The notes: generated from the sequence alone by a model not told the origin. 64,000 nucleotides of DNA from Pseudofrankia saprophytica (GCF_000235425.2 NZ_KI912266.1:4047293-4111292), one strand, 5' to 3'; shown: positions 55,171 to 64,000, counted from the stretch's first letter. Program-made: numbers and translations.

Positions 55171-58100
55171 GTGTCGGTGTCAGGTCACGGTTGGTCAGGT
55201 CACGGCGGACCGGGACCACGCCTGGGCGGTGGCGGTGTCGGCCTGGTCGGGCGGCGGGAAGCGCTCGAGCTGGTCGACACGCTCCTCACCGGGCTCACCA
55301 GGCCTGCCCCGACCGGCGCGGCCTGGCTGCTGCGCGGCGGCCCGGGCATCGGCAAGACCGCGCTGCTGGACGCCGCCGCCGCGCGGGCCGGGGCCGAGGC
55401 GATCCAGGTACTGCGGGTCTCCGGCGTCGAGTTCGAGGCGGACATCGGCCTCTCGGCGCTGCACCAGATGCTCTACCCGCTGCGCGACCTGGTCGACGAC
55501 CTGCCCTCCGGCCAGCGGGCGGCGATGAACCAGGTGCTGGGTCTGACGGACGGGCCATACCCCGAGCCACTGGTGGTCTCGTCGGGGGCGCTCGCGTTGC
55601 TGGTCGCGGCGGCCTCGAGGACGCCGGTCCTGATGCTCGTCGACGACATCTCCTGGATCGACACCTGGAGCGCGACCGTCCTCGGCTTCGTCGCCAGGCG
55701 GATCGCCGGCCATCCGATCCTCTTCCTCGCCGCGGCCCGGCCTGGCGGTGACACCGTCTTCCACCGCATCGGGCTGCCCGAGCTGGAGGTCGCTCCGCTG
55801 CCGGGCGACGAGGCGGCGGCGCTGCTCGACGCCCGCCACCCGGGGCTCGCGCCGCGCGCCCGGGAGCGGCTGCTCGGCGAGGCGGCGGGCAACCCGCTCG
55901 CGCTGCTGGAGCTGCCGGCGCTGCTGACGGAGCCACAGCTCGCCGGCCGGGAGGTGCTGCCCGCCCAACTGCCGCTCTCGCGCCGGCTGGAGGCGCTGTT
56001 CGCCAGCCGGGTGCGCGCGCTGTCGGTGCCGACGCACCGGCTGCTGCTGATCGCCGCGCTCGAACCGGCCGCGGACCTGGTCACCGTCCTGCTCGCCGCC
56101 GGTGGGGCCGACGGCCCAGGCGGGGCCGACGCGCCCGCGCCGACGATCGACGACCTCGCGCCGGCCGAGGCGGCCGACCTGGTCCGCGCGGACCATGCCG
56201 ACGGGCAGGTCGTGTTCCGCCATCCGCTGATCCGGTCCGCCGTGGTGCAGATGTCGTCCAGCGCCGACCGGCGGGCCGCGCACCGTGCGCTCGCCCGGGT
56301 GCTGCGCGCCCACCCGGACCGGCGGGCCTGGCACCTGGCCGAGGCGGCGCTCGGCCCGGACGAGGAGGTCGCGGACGCGCTGGAGGAGGCGGCGCACCGC
56401 GCGCTCGCCCGCGGCAGCGCCCCGGCGGCGATGCGCACCCTGATCCGCGCCGCCGGGCTCACGCCGGCGCCGGTCGACCGGGCCCGCCGGCTCGCCGAGG
56501 CCGCCTACAACGCCAACCGCTGCGGCCAGCTCGACATCGCCAACCGGCTGCTCGGCGAGGCCCGCCGCATCCATGCCGCGACCGAGACGACGGGGGCGCG
56601 GCTCAGCCACGAGGCGGCGACCGAGGCGAGCCTGCTCGCCTACCGGGAGGGCGACGTCGATGCCGCCCACCGGCTGCTCGTCACCGCACTGGCCGCCGCG
56701 GACAGCGCCGTCGAGGCCGACTGGGTCAACGAGACGCTGTTCATGCTGCTGGTGATGTGTTATCACGGCGGCCGCGCCGAACTGTGGGAACCGCTCGTCG
56801 CCGCCCGCGCGCGCCTCACCGCCACCGCCACCGCCGCCGCCAGCGGCGGCGGGAGCGGCGCGGCGGGCGGCGTGGGCGCCGGGGGCGACACCTCGGGCGG
56901 CGGCGGGACGATCCTCGTGGAGCTGATGTGGCTATGCCACGACACCCTGGGCGACCCGGCCCGCACCGCCCACGGGGCGCGCGAGCGGCTGCGGGCGACG
57001 GCCGCCGGGCTGTCGTCCGACCCGCAGCCCTGGCAGGTGAGCCGGCTGTGCTTCGCCGCCCAGTATGTCGACGCGCTCGACGAGTACCGCGACCTGTGCC
57101 GGCGGATGGTCGCCCGCGAACGTGACGACGGCTCGATCATCAGCGTGATCAGCGGGCTGACGTTCCTCGCCGTCGACTTCTACCTGCGCGGCCAGTGGGA
57201 CGAATCGGCCGCGATCGCCGAGGACGGCCTCGGCCTCGTCGCCGCGTTCGGCTACCAACTGCTCGCCGGCGCGTTCCGCTTCGTCCTGGCGATGATCGCC
57301 GCGGCCAGGGGTGACCTGGAGGCGGCCAGGGTGTACAGCGACACGACCGCCGCCTGGGTCGAGCCGCGCCGGATCGTGCAGCAGCAGGCGTTCGTCTGGC
57401 ACGCCCGCGCCGTCGCCGCGCTGGCCCAGGGCGACTACGAGGACGCCTACGCCCACGCCGTCCGGATCAGCCCGGCCGGCACGCTGGTCTCGCACGCTCC
57501 GCACGCGCTGTGGGCGGTCGGCGACCTGGTCGAGGCCGCGGTGCGCACCGGGCGGCTCGACGAGGCACGGGCCCATGTGGCGGCGGCGAAGGAGGCGGAC
57601 CTCGCGGCCGTCTCGCCGCGGCTGGCGCTGCTCGTCGCCGGCGCCGAGGCGTTCGTCGCCGACGGCGCGGACCGGCAGGCCAAGGCGTTCGAGGCGGCGC
57701 TCGCCGTGGCGGACGCGGCCCGGTGGACGTTCGACCATGCGCGGCTACAGCTCGCCCACGGCGAGGCGTTGCGGCGCGACCGGGAGATCATCCGAGCCCG
57801 CCGGCCGCTGCGCGAGGCCCTGGAGACGTTCGACCGGCTCGGTGCCCGCCTGTGGGCCGACCGGGCGCGGTCCGAGCTGCGCGCCGCCGGTGTGACGGTC
57901 GCGGCCCGGCCACTGTCCCCATCGGCCGTCGGCCTGGCCGCCGAGCCAGGCGGACGCGGCCTCGGCGGGCGCGGACAAGGGCGCGGGCGCCGCCGCGGGT
58001 GCGGGTCCCGCCGCGGCGGTCGCGGCCGGGCCGGGCCGGTCCGCTGGCCGGGTCGAGCGGCTGACGCCGCAGGAGCTGCAGATCGCCCAGCTCGCCGCGA

Positions 58101-58264
58101 CCGGGCTCACCAACAAGCAGATCGGCGAGAAGCTCTTCCTCGGCCACCGCACGGTCAGCGCCCACCTCTACCGGATCTTCCCCAAGCTGGGGATCACCTC
58201 CCGGGCCGCACTGCGCGACGCCCTCGACGCCTACGCCGCCGACCTCGCGGACGCCGCGGAGTAG
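55171..58264 (+). pseudogene. Large ATPase LuxR-family regulator, frameshifted before its helix-turn-helix
   Basis: The first frame encodes an AAA/STAND ATPase with Walker A 'LLRGGPGIGKTALLDAAAAR' near residue 56, Walker B 'TPVLMLVDDISWIDTWSATV' and a long TPR-like region. After 'SPSAVGLAAEPG' (about 57940) the frame turns Gly/Arg-rich and loses homology. The next frame supplies an Ala/Gly linker and the LuxR helix-turn-helix 'RLTPQELQIAQLAATGLTNK', 'QIGEKLFLGHRTVSAHLYRI', ending at TAG 58262-58264. One gained or lost base explains it. Unless this is a sequencing error or a frameshift-tolerant site, the protein lacks its DNA-binding domain. The GTG start has only a distant purine tract. Confidence 0.78.
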
Positions 58265-58358
58265 GTGGACCAGCCGCGGGCGGCCGCGAGCACCGGGCGG
58301 AACCGCGCCCTCCGTCAGGGAGACGCGGTCGCGCCCGGGTGCCGCGTGCGCCCGCGCG

Positions 58359-58901
58359 TTAGTCCTGGCGGCGCTGCGCACCTTCCGTCGCGCAGACGAA
58401 TCCCTTGTCACCGGTGCCGTCGCCGGTGCTGCCGCCCACGACCGCCAGGACAGGACCCTCGGCCTCGCCCGGCTTCGGCAGCGCCTCGGCGTCCGCGCCG
58501 GTGTAGACCTTGCCGTCCTTGACCACCATCGGGACGCCGGGCTTGGTCTCGCCGACCAGCTTCCCGTCGAGGTAGACCTTGCCGTCCTTCACCTGGAGGT
58601 CCGGGGCGCCCGGCGGCTTCGGCAGCGCTTCGGCGTCCTTGCCGACGTAGACCTTGCCGTCCTTCACCGCCACCGGCTCGCCGGGCTTGGCCGTGCCGAC
58701 CAGCTTCCCGTTGTGGTAGATCTTGCCGTCCTTCACCTGGACGTCGTCGACGCCCGCGCCGCCCGGTGCGGGGCAGGTCGCCGGGTGGCCCGAGGGACCC
58801 TCGGAGCCGGGCAGGGCCCCGGCGGCGTTGGCGGCCGCGGCGCCCGTGCCGGCGAGCCCCAGGGTGATCGCGCTGACGAGGACGATCCGGCGGATGCGCA
58901 T
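58359..58901 (-). CDS. Secreted repeat protein with KDGK-Y motifs
   Basis: The 180-residue product has a typical signal peptide ('MRIRRIVLVSAITLGLAGTG', then an AAAANA-type cleavage site). The mature part is made of two near-identical repeats of about 50 residues, each with two 'V(Q/V)VKDGKVY' strands and 'GKLVGxxKPG', ending in 'DAEALPKP'. It resembles a small beta-repeat or cell-wall-exposed protein; I do not recognise a named family. Two cysteines flank the repeats. It is divergent from the OmpR-type response regulator gene and shares a control region with five phased half-sites. Confidence 0.75.
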   Translation of the reverse strand: MRIRRIVLVSAITLGLAGTGAAAANAAGALPGSEGPSGHPATCPAPGGAGVDDVQVKDGKIYHNGKLVGTAKPGEPVAVKDGKVYVGKDAEALPKPPGAPDLQVKDGKVYLDGKLVGETKPGVPMVVKDGKVYTGADAEALPKPGEAEGPVLAVVGGSTGDGTGDKGFVCATEGAQRRQD

Positions 58902-58964
58902 GGTGCACCTCCTGTTTCTCGGTGGCCCCCTCGTTGGGGCCGGCGCCAGCGTCCCGTTCGCCGG

Positions 58965-59012
58965 CTGAGGCGCTCCTGAAGCCGGCTGAAGTGATCTTCA
59001 GGTCGTCTTGAG
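58965..59012. promoter_or_regulatory. Five phased CTGAAG/CTTCAG half-sites, candidate OmpR-type operator
   Basis: Half-sites CTGAGG (58965), CTGAAG (58976), CTGAAG (58986), CTTCAG (58996) and CTTGAG (59007) repeat every 10-11 bases, one helical turn, and change orientation after the third. They end 23 bases before the response-regulator ATG and 63 bases from the divergent secreted-protein start. This is the layout expected for cooperative binding of an OmpR/PhoB-type regulator. Confidence 0.7.
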
Positions 59013-59035
59013 GTCCGTTCCGTCAGGCTGTGGTC

Positions 59036-59710
59036 ATGCGAGTGCTGCTGGTGGAGGACGAGGAGCGGTTGGCCGGCCTGCTGCGGGGCGGGCTGGCGGA
59101 GGAGGGATTCGCGGTCGACGTGGCGCACAACGGCCGCGAGGGCCTGTGGATGGCGACCGAGCAGCGGTACGACGCGATCGTGCTCGACGTGATGCTGCCG
59201 CTGCTCAACGGGTACGCCGTGTGCCGCCGCCTGCGGGAGGCCGGCAACTGGACGCCGATCATGATGCTGACGGCGAAGGACGGCGAGTACGACGAGGCCG
59301 AGGCGCTGGACACCGGCGCGGACGACTTCCTGTCCAAGCCGTTCTCGTACGTGGTGCTGCTCGCTCGGCTGCGCGCGCTGGTCCGGCGCGGCGGGCGGGA
59401 GCGACCGGTCGTCCTGACCATGGGCGACCTGTCGGTGGACCCGGCGGGCCTGCGCTGCCGCCGCGGCGAGACGGAGATCGCGCTCACGCCGAAGGAGTTC
59501 GCCGTGCTGCACGCGCTCGCGCGGCGCCCGGGCGAGGTGGTCTCCAAGGCCGAGCTGCTCGAACAGGCCTGGGACTTCGCCTACGACGGCGATCCGAGCA
59601 TCGTCGAGGTGTACATCAGCGCGTTGCGCCGCAAGATCGACGCGCCGTTCGGCCGGTCGAGCCTGGTGACGGTGCGGGGAGCGGGCTACCGGCTGGACGG
59701 GGGCTCCTGA
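59036..59710 (+). CDS. OmpR/PhoB-type response regulator
   Basis: The 224-residue protein has a receiver with D51 in 'YDAIVLDVMLPLLNGYAVCR', acidic pair 'LLVEDEERLAGL' and Lys in 'GADDFLSKPFSYVVLLARLR'. The winged helix reads 'ALTPKEFAVLHALARRPGEV' and 'DPSIVEVYISALRRKIDAPF'. I prefer ATG 59036 over GTG 59030. The stop overlaps the kinase ATG (TGATG). It probably binds the five phased half-sites upstream, controlling itself and the secreted repeat protein. Confidence 0.93.
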   Translation: MRVLLVEDEERLAGLLRGGLAEEGFAVDVAHNGREGLWMATEQRYDAIVLDVMLPLLNGYAVCRRLREAGNWTPIMMLTAKDGEYDEAEALDTGADDFLSKPFSYVVLLARLRALVRRGGRERPVVLTMGDLSVDPAGLRCRRGETEIALTPKEFAVLHALARRPGEVVSKAELLEQAWDFAYDGDPSIVEVYISALRRKIDAPFGRSSLVTVRGAGYRLDGGS

Positions 59711-61224
59711 TGCGCTGGCCGGGTTGGCAGGGCTGGTCGGGTTGGTCGGTGCGGCTGCGCGCGACCGTCGTGGCGACGGTGATGGTCGCGTTGGCGCTGG
59801 GGGCCGCGGGCGCCGTCCTGGTCCTGACGCTGAAGGGCAGCCTCGAGTCGGGCGCCGGCCAGGAGGCGGCGCGGCGGGCGGACGCGGCAGCCGCCAGTCT
59901 CACGAAGGGCGAGGAAGGAGACCAGCCCGGCCAGCCAGGACTGGTCATCACCAGCTTCGTCGCACCTGACCCCGACGTGCGGGTCGAGGGCAGTGCCAGC
60001 ATCGAGGCCGGCGCCGCCGGCGGCCCGAGCATGTCGGTGAGCCTCGGAGGCGGCGTGGCGGCCGGGCAGGCCTGGGGGTACGGCTACGCCACCGCCGAGC
60101 GCCTGGTCACCACCTCGGCGGGGCCCGTGACCGTGTCCGCGCGCGTCTCGCTCGAACCGGCCCGCGCGGCGCTGACGGTGCTGCGCAACCTGCTCCTCGC
60201 GGGCCTGCCCGTCCTGCTGCTGCTCGTCGCCGGGCTGACCTGGCTGCTGACCGGGCGGGCGCTCGCCCCGGTCTCGGCGATCCGCTCGACGTTCGCCGAC
60301 ATCACGGCCACCGACCTGCACCAGCGGGTGCCGGTGCCCCGGTCGGGCGACGAGATCGCCCGGCTGGCGCGGACGATGAACGCGACCCTCGACCGGCTGG
60401 AACGGGCGGTGGAGCGGCACAGGCGGTTCGTCGCGGACGCGGCGCACGAGCTGCGCAGCCCGCTCGCGATCCTGCGCACCCGCCTCGAGCTGGGCCGGCG
60501 GCAGGCGCCAGGGTTGGTGGGGGAGTCGCTCACGGACGTCGACCGGCTGCAGGCGCTGGCCGCCGACCTGCTGCTGCTCGCGAGGCTGGACGCCGGCGAG
60601 CCGCTGCGCGCCGACGAGGTCGACCTGGGCGAGGTGGCCGCCGAGGAGGCGTCACGGCCCAGGCGGGAGGACATCCGGATCTCCCTGGATGTCGCGCCCG
60701 ACGTGGTCGTGGCCGGGTCGGCGGCGCACCTGCGCCGGATGGTCGGGAATCTCGTCGACAACGCCGTGCGGCACGCCGAGTCGACGGTGACCGTGCGGGT
60801 CGTGGCGCCCGCGACCGTGCAGGTGTCCGACGACGGCCCGGGCATTCCCGCCGAGCATCGCGAGTCGGTGTTCGACCGGTTCACCCGGCTCGACGAGACA
60901 CGGGCCCGCGACGGCGGTGGCAGCGGGCTCGGCCTGGCGATCGCCCGGGACATCGCGCGCGCCCACGGCGGCACGCTGCTGGCGGTCGAGCCAGCCAGCC
61001 GGCCGGGCGATCAGCCCGGTGACGGCGCGCCGGGAGCGTGCCTGCGGGCCGAGCTCCCGCGCGTCGCGGGCGGCCAGGCGCGCGCGCTGGCCACGGTGGA
61101 GGCCGCGGCCGGGGCCGCCGCGCCCGCTGGCGCTCGGCCGGTCAGACCGCGAGGGCCCGGCGCAGGAAGAAGATGGCCTGGGCGATGGCCGCGTCCGCGG
61201 CGCAGGTGGAACGCAGGGCGTTGA
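59710..61224 (+). CDS. Sensor histidine kinase (HAMP, HisKA, HATPase)
   Basis: The 504-residue protein has membrane segments near 18-40 ('ATVVATVMVALALGAAGAVL') and 160-180 ('LLLAGLPVLLLLVAGLTWLL') flanking an extracellular domain of about 115 residues. HAMP follows, then the phospho-His in 'RRFVADAAHELRSPLAILRT', and HATPase boxes 'LRRMVGNLVDNAVRHAESTV', 'VQVSDDGPGIPAEHRESVFD' and 'GSGLGLAIARDIARAHGGTL'. An Ala/Pro/Arg-rich tail of about 60 residues runs 83 bases into the convergent esterase gene. It is the partner of the preceding response regulator. Confidence 0.92.
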   Translation: MRWPGWQGWSGWSVRLRATVVATVMVALALGAAGAVLVLTLKGSLESGAGQEAARRADAAAASLTKGEEGDQPGQPGLVITSFVAPDPDVRVEGSASIEAGAAGGPSMSVSLGGGVAAGQAWGYGYATAERLVTTSAGPVTVSARVSLEPARAALTVLRNLLLAGLPVLLLLVAGLTWLLTGRALAPVSAIRSTFADITATDLHQRVPVPRSGDEIARLARTMNATLDRLERAVERHRRFVADAAHELRSPLAILRTRLELGRRQAPGLVGESLTDVDRLQALAADLLLLARLDAGEPLRADEVDLGEVAAEEASRPRREDIRISLDVAPDVVVAGSAAHLRRMVGNLVDNAVRHAESTVTVRVVAPATVQVSDDGPGIPAEHRESVFDRFTRLDETRARDGGGSGLGLAIARDIARAHGGTLLAVEPASRPGDQPGDGAPGACLRAELPRVAGGQARALATVEAAAGAAAPAGARPVRPRGPGAGRRWPGRWPRPRRRWNAGR

Positions 61225-62110
61225 GCACGACGAAGCCGTGGACGATGCCGATGTAGCGGACGGCGGTGACGGTGACGCCGGCCTGACCCAGCCGGGCGGC
61301 GTAGGCCTCGCCCTCGTCGCGCAGGACGTCGGCCTCCGCAGTGATCACCAGCGCGGGCGGCAGGTCCGCGAGCGTCTCGAGGCCGGCCCGCAGCGGGCTC
61401 GCGAGGATCTCGGCGCGGCTGGCCTCGTCGGGGGCGTACTGGTCCCAGCTCCAGCGCATCAGGTCACGCGACAGCACGTAGCCGTTGGCGAACCGCTGAT
61501 AGGACGGGGTGTCGACGTCCGCGTCCGTGACCGGGCAGAACAGCACCTGGGCGGCGAGCCGGGGGCCGCCGTGCTCCTTCGCGAGCAGTGTCACCGCCGC
61601 CGCGAGCCCGCCACCGCCGCCGTCACCGGCGACGGCGATGTTCTCGACGTCGAGGCCGTTGTCCGCGCCGTGCTCGGCGACCCAGCGGGCGGCGGCGAAG
61701 CACTGGTGGACGGCCGCCGGGTAGCGGGCCTCCGGCGCCCGGTCGAACTCCGGGAAGACCACCGCCGCCTGCACGCCGACGGCGAGCTCGGCGACGAGGC
61801 GGGCGTGCGTGTTCGCGTCGCCCATCACCCAGCAGCCGTGCAGGTAGAGCACCACCGGCAGCCTGCCGGTCACGCCGATCGGCCGGACGATGCGCACCCC
61901 GACCGTCACTCCGGCCGCGGCCGGCCCGCAGGGGATGGTCAGCTCCCGCGTGTCGACGGCGGGGGCGAGCGCGGGGCCGGACTGGATCTCGTCGAGCCAC
62001 CGGCGGCGCTCGGCCAGCGACACGTGGCGCGGGTCGAGCGACTTCGCCGCGTCCTCGACGAACGCGCGCGCGGCCGGCTCCAGCACCGGGTCATGGGCGG
62101 AGTTCGGCAT
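61142..62110 (-). CDS. HSL-family alpha/beta hydrolase lacking the catalytic serine
   Basis: The 322-residue protein is homologous to hormone-sensitive-lipase-type esterases: 'RLPVVLYLHGCWVMGDANTH', 'AVVFPEFDRAPEARYPAAVH', 'PPALVITAEADVLRDEGEAY' (Asp) and 'YIGIVHGFVVLNAL' (His). The nucleophile elbow, normally G-D-S-A-G-G, reads 'AGDGGGGGLAAAV', so residue 164 is Gly (codon GGC, one base from AGC Ser). The oxyanion-hole HGGG is 'HGCW'. The protein should therefore be catalytically dead as an esterase, yet the frame is intact. ATG 62110 has 'AGGAG' upstream. Confidence 0.85.
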   Translation of the reverse strand: MPNSAHDPVLEPAARAFVEDAAKSLDPRHVSLAERRRWLDEIQSGPALAPAVDTRELTIPCGPAAAGVTVGVRIVRPIGVTGRLPVVLYLHGCWVMGDANTHARLVAELAVGVQAAVVFPEFDRAPEARYPAAVHQCFAAARWVAEHGADNGLDVENIAVAGDGGGGGLAAAVTLLAKEHGGPRLAAQVLFCPVTDADVDTPSYQRFANGYVLSRDLMRWSWDQYAPDEASRAEILASPLRAGLETLADLPPALVITAEADVLRDEGEAYAARLGQAGVTVTAVRYIGIVHGFVVLNALRSTCAADAAIAQAIFFLRRALAV

Positions 62111-62492
62111 GAGCGGCTCCTGGAAGGTCGACGGCTTACTTCCGGTGCCAGACTCATGGCTCCGACCACCCAGGTCATCCGTCATCTAACTGTCCCCGCG
62201 GTGATCCTTTGACGTTCCGGCGGCAGGCGCGCGGACCGTTCTCGCCGAGCCCTGCGCTCCCCGGCCGTGGGGACGAGCGCCCAGGAACGCGTAGCCTGAC
62301 GGGGGAGTCGCCCGGCAACGGATACCCAAGTTCGACGGTGACTTCACGGTGCGCGGCACAGTCGACTGACTGAAGGCAGGCTCCCGCGCGAGGCCGCATC
62401 GTTGTACGCAACATCCCGCCCGGCCCGAACGCCCAGCCCTGACGACGGGGCGTGGACAGCAGCCGGGGCGGCCGAAGCAAGGGGGCACACCG
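62111..62492. other. 382 bases between divergent hydrolase genes
   Basis: No gene is supported. It must contain the promoters of both the esterase-like and alpha/beta-hydrolase genes. Bases 62300-62420 are slightly less GC-rich. I see no long repeat or hairpin. Confidence 0.45.
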
Positions 62493-63317
62493 ATGACCGA
62501 TCCCACCCGCATCCCCGTCGTGTTCGTGCACGGGCTGTGGATGCACCCGTCGAGCTGGGACAGCTGGATCGAACTGGTCGACGAGGCGGGCTACAGCGGC
62601 CTCGCGCCGGGCTGGCCGGGTGACGCCGCCACCACCGAGGCGAGCCGTGAGAACCCCGGCCCGCTCGCGAACCGGGGCATCGCCGAGATCACCGAGCACT
62701 ACGCCGAAGCCATCCGCGCGCTGCCGCAGGTCCCCATCGTCATCGGCCACTCGTTCGGCGGCCTGATCGCGCAGCGCCTGCTGGGGATGAACCTCGCCCG
62801 CGGCGGCGTCGTCCTCTCCCCGGCCCAGTTCAGGGGCAACCGCAAGCTGCCGCTCGCGCAGTTGCAGTCCGGCTTTCCGGTGCTCGGCAACCCGGCCAAC
62901 AAGAAGAAGACGGTCCTGCTGACCCAGGCGCAGTTCCACAAGGGGTTCGCGAACGCCGTCTCCCGCGAGGAGTCCGACGACCTGTGGACCCGCTACGCCA
63001 TCCCGGGGCCCGGGCTGCCGCTGTTCCAGGCGGCCACCGCGAACTTCTCCAAGAAGACCGAGGCGACCGTCGACGTGGCCAGTGAGCGCGGCCCACTGCT
63101 GATCATCGCCGGTGGCAAGGACCGGACCGTGCCGGCCGTGACGTCGAAGGCCGCCTACGGCCAGTACGCGAAGAACCCGTCGGTGACCGAGTACCACCTG
63201 TTCGAGGACCGGGCCCACTCGATGGCGATCGACAAGGGCTGGCGCGAGGTCGCCGACGTGGCGCTGAGCTTCCTGTCCCGCCAGGGGCTGGCCGCCACGT
63301 CGCAGCAGGTCGGCTGA
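62493..63317 (+). CDS. Alpha/beta hydrolase
   Basis: The 274-residue protein has the oxyanion strand 'IPVVFVHGLWMHPSSWDSWI', nucleophile elbow 'PIVIGHSFGGLIAQRLLG' (Ser in G-H-S-F-G), the acid in 'LLIIAGGKDRTVPAVTSKAA' and His in 'HLFEDRAHSMAIDKGWREVA'. The triad is complete. Esterase, lipase or haloperoxidase-like; the substrate cannot be told. ATG 62493. A strong hairpin follows 16 bases after the stop. Confidence 0.9.
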   Translation: MTDPTRIPVVFVHGLWMHPSSWDSWIELVDEAGYSGLAPGWPGDAATTEASRENPGPLANRGIAEITEHYAEAIRALPQVPIVIGHSFGGLIAQRLLGMNLARGGVVLSPAQFRGNRKLPLAQLQSGFPVLGNPANKKKTVLLTQAQFHKGFANAVSREESDDLWTRYAIPGPGLPLFQAATANFSKKTEATVDVASERGPLLIIAGGKDRTVPAVTSKAAYGQYAKNPSVTEYHLFEDRAHSMAIDKGWREVADVALSFLSRQGLAATSQQVG

Positions 63318-63332
63318 CCGGTTGGCCGTACA

Positions 63333-63375
63333 GGCGAGGCGCCTTCCGGGTGAACCCACCGGGAGGCGCCTCGCC
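63333..63375. terminator. 17-bp hairpin between convergent genes
   Basis: Bases 63333-63349 pair with 63359-63375 over 17 positions (one G-U) around a 9-base loop. It sits between the converging alpha/beta hydrolase and response regulator genes, so it probably terminates both. There is no U-tract. Confidence 0.75.
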
Positions 63376-63394
63376 GCACGTCCGGCGCCGTGCG

Positions 63395-64000
63395 CTACCT
63401 GCCGGCCTTGGTGGCGAAGACGGCGGCCTGGGTGCGGCTGGTCAGGCCGAGCTTGACCAGGATCGAGGAGACGTAGTTCTTGACGGTCTTCTCGGACAGG
63501 TGGATCCGGCCGGCGATCTGCCGGTTCGTCAGGCCCTCGGCGACCAGCCGCAGGATCTCACGCTCCCGGACCCCCAACGTGGCCAGCTTCGGGTCCCCCG
63601 TCGACCCCTCCCGCAGACGGGTAAGGACCCTCTGCGTGACCGCCGGGTCAAGCAACGACCGGCCCGCGGCGATCTCACGGATCCCACCGACGAGATCTGT
63701 CCCCCTGATCTGCTTGAGCAGGTAACCCGCCGCACCAGCCATGATCGCGGAGAACAGGGCGTCGTCGTCGTCATACGACGTCAGGATCAGACAACCGATC
63801 TCCGGATGCGCCGAACGGATCTCACGGCACACATCGATACCGCTGCCGTCCCCCAACCGGGCATCCAGCACGGCCACATCCGGCGACACCGCCGGAATCC
63901 GCCGCAACGCCTCCTCCGCCGTGGACGCCTCACCCACCACCCGCAGATCACCCGCGTCCTCGAGCATCTCCCGGATACCACGCCGAACGATCTCGTGATC
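63395..64000 (-). CDS. NarL/DevR-type response regulator (5' end outside window)
   Basis: The frame is open to the window edge, beginning 'DHEIVRRGIREMLEDAGDLR'. The receiver contains 'SPDVAVLDARLGDGSGIDVC' (phospho-Asp), 'LILTSYDDDDALFSAIMAGA' and 'GYLLKQIRGTDL' (Lys). The LuxR helix-turn-helix is 'LGVREREILRLVAEGLTNRQ', 'IAGRIHLSEKTVKNYVSSIL'. It closely resembles the DevR/DosR group that responds to hypoxia or NO, but that role is a guess from similarity. The first few residues are missing. Confidence 0.9.
   Translation of the reverse strand, partial: DHEIVRRGIREMLEDAGDLRVVGEASTAEEALRRIPAVSPDVAVLDARLGDGSGIDVCREIRSAHPEIGCLILTSYDDDDALFSAIMAGAAGYLLKQIRGTDLVGGIREIAAGRSLLDPAVTQRVLTRLREGSTGDPKLATLGVREREILRLVAEGLTNRQIAGRIHLSEKTVKNYVSSILVKLGLTSRTQAAVFATKAGR

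Overview
The window is very GC-rich, with many GTG starts and strong third-position G/C. It carries AfsR/BTAD-type and large ATPase LuxR regulators, an F420-type luciferase-like oxidoreductase, an ECF sigma factor with a SnoaL-like tail, and a multi-domain STAND protein. Together these point to a filamentous actinobacterium, most likely Frankia or a close relative. That assignment is an inference from gene content. No rRNA, tRNA or CRISPR array was seen, and no intact insertion sequence.

Bases 1-6250 hold the 5' end of a cytochrome P450 gene, a nitronate monooxygenase-like gene, a nitrilase-superfamily amidohydrolase, and a same-strand trio of alpha-oxoamine synthase, SnoaL-like protein and NUDIX hydrolase that could form a small biosynthetic or signalling unit.

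Bases 6250-23700 are a patchwork. Functional genes (an AfsR/BTAD regulator with hemerythrin and PNPOx partners, a 2OG-Fe(II) oxygenase-like protein, a MntA antitoxin, a LacI-controlled D-amino-acid oxidase/amidohydrolase operon) are interleaved with gene debris. The debris includes three truncated copies of a Rieske oxygenase gene whose one full copy lies at 22606-23694, five pieces of a flavodoxin-like oxidoreductase gene with no intact copy, two decapitated AAA-ATPase genes, and pieces of a formylglycine-generating-enzyme-like gene and a protein kinase gene. Three Rieske copies break at the same codon and continue into the same short sequence, so a broken arrangement was itself duplicated.

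Bases 23700-36500 carry a SigG-like ECF sigma factor overlapping a STAS-domain gene. Next comes a TetR-controlled catabolic island (D-aminoacylase-type amidohydrolase, TetR, DapB-like reductase, molybdopterin oxidoreductase) with a striking AT-rich palindrome. It is followed by a TrkA/TrkH potassium uptake pair, a condensation-domain remnant and an F420-type LLM oxidoreductase with an inverted repeat upstream. Bases 36500-45450 hold a LysE exporter, an ArsR-SRPBCC module whose third gene has an internal stop, a two-component system divergent from an ABC exporter, a VWA protein and both subunits of a 3-oxoacid CoA-transferase.

Bases 45500-53900 contain the most striking gene, a 1922-residue protein with TIR, calcineurin-like phosphoesterase, NACHT, pentapeptide and 14 WD40 units. 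Its phosphoesterase metal ligands are mostly replaced. It looks like a bacterial NLR-type (STAND) sensor, plausibly anti-phage. Upstream on the same strand is a membrane Ser/Thr kinase with fibronectin-type repeats.

Bases 54000-64000 hold an aldo/keto reductase, a frameshifted LuxR-ATPase regulator, a secreted repeat protein divergent from an OmpR-type two-component system with five phased half-sites between them, an HSL-family esterase that has lost its catalytic serine, an alpha/beta hydrolase, and a NarL-type response regulator cut by the window end.
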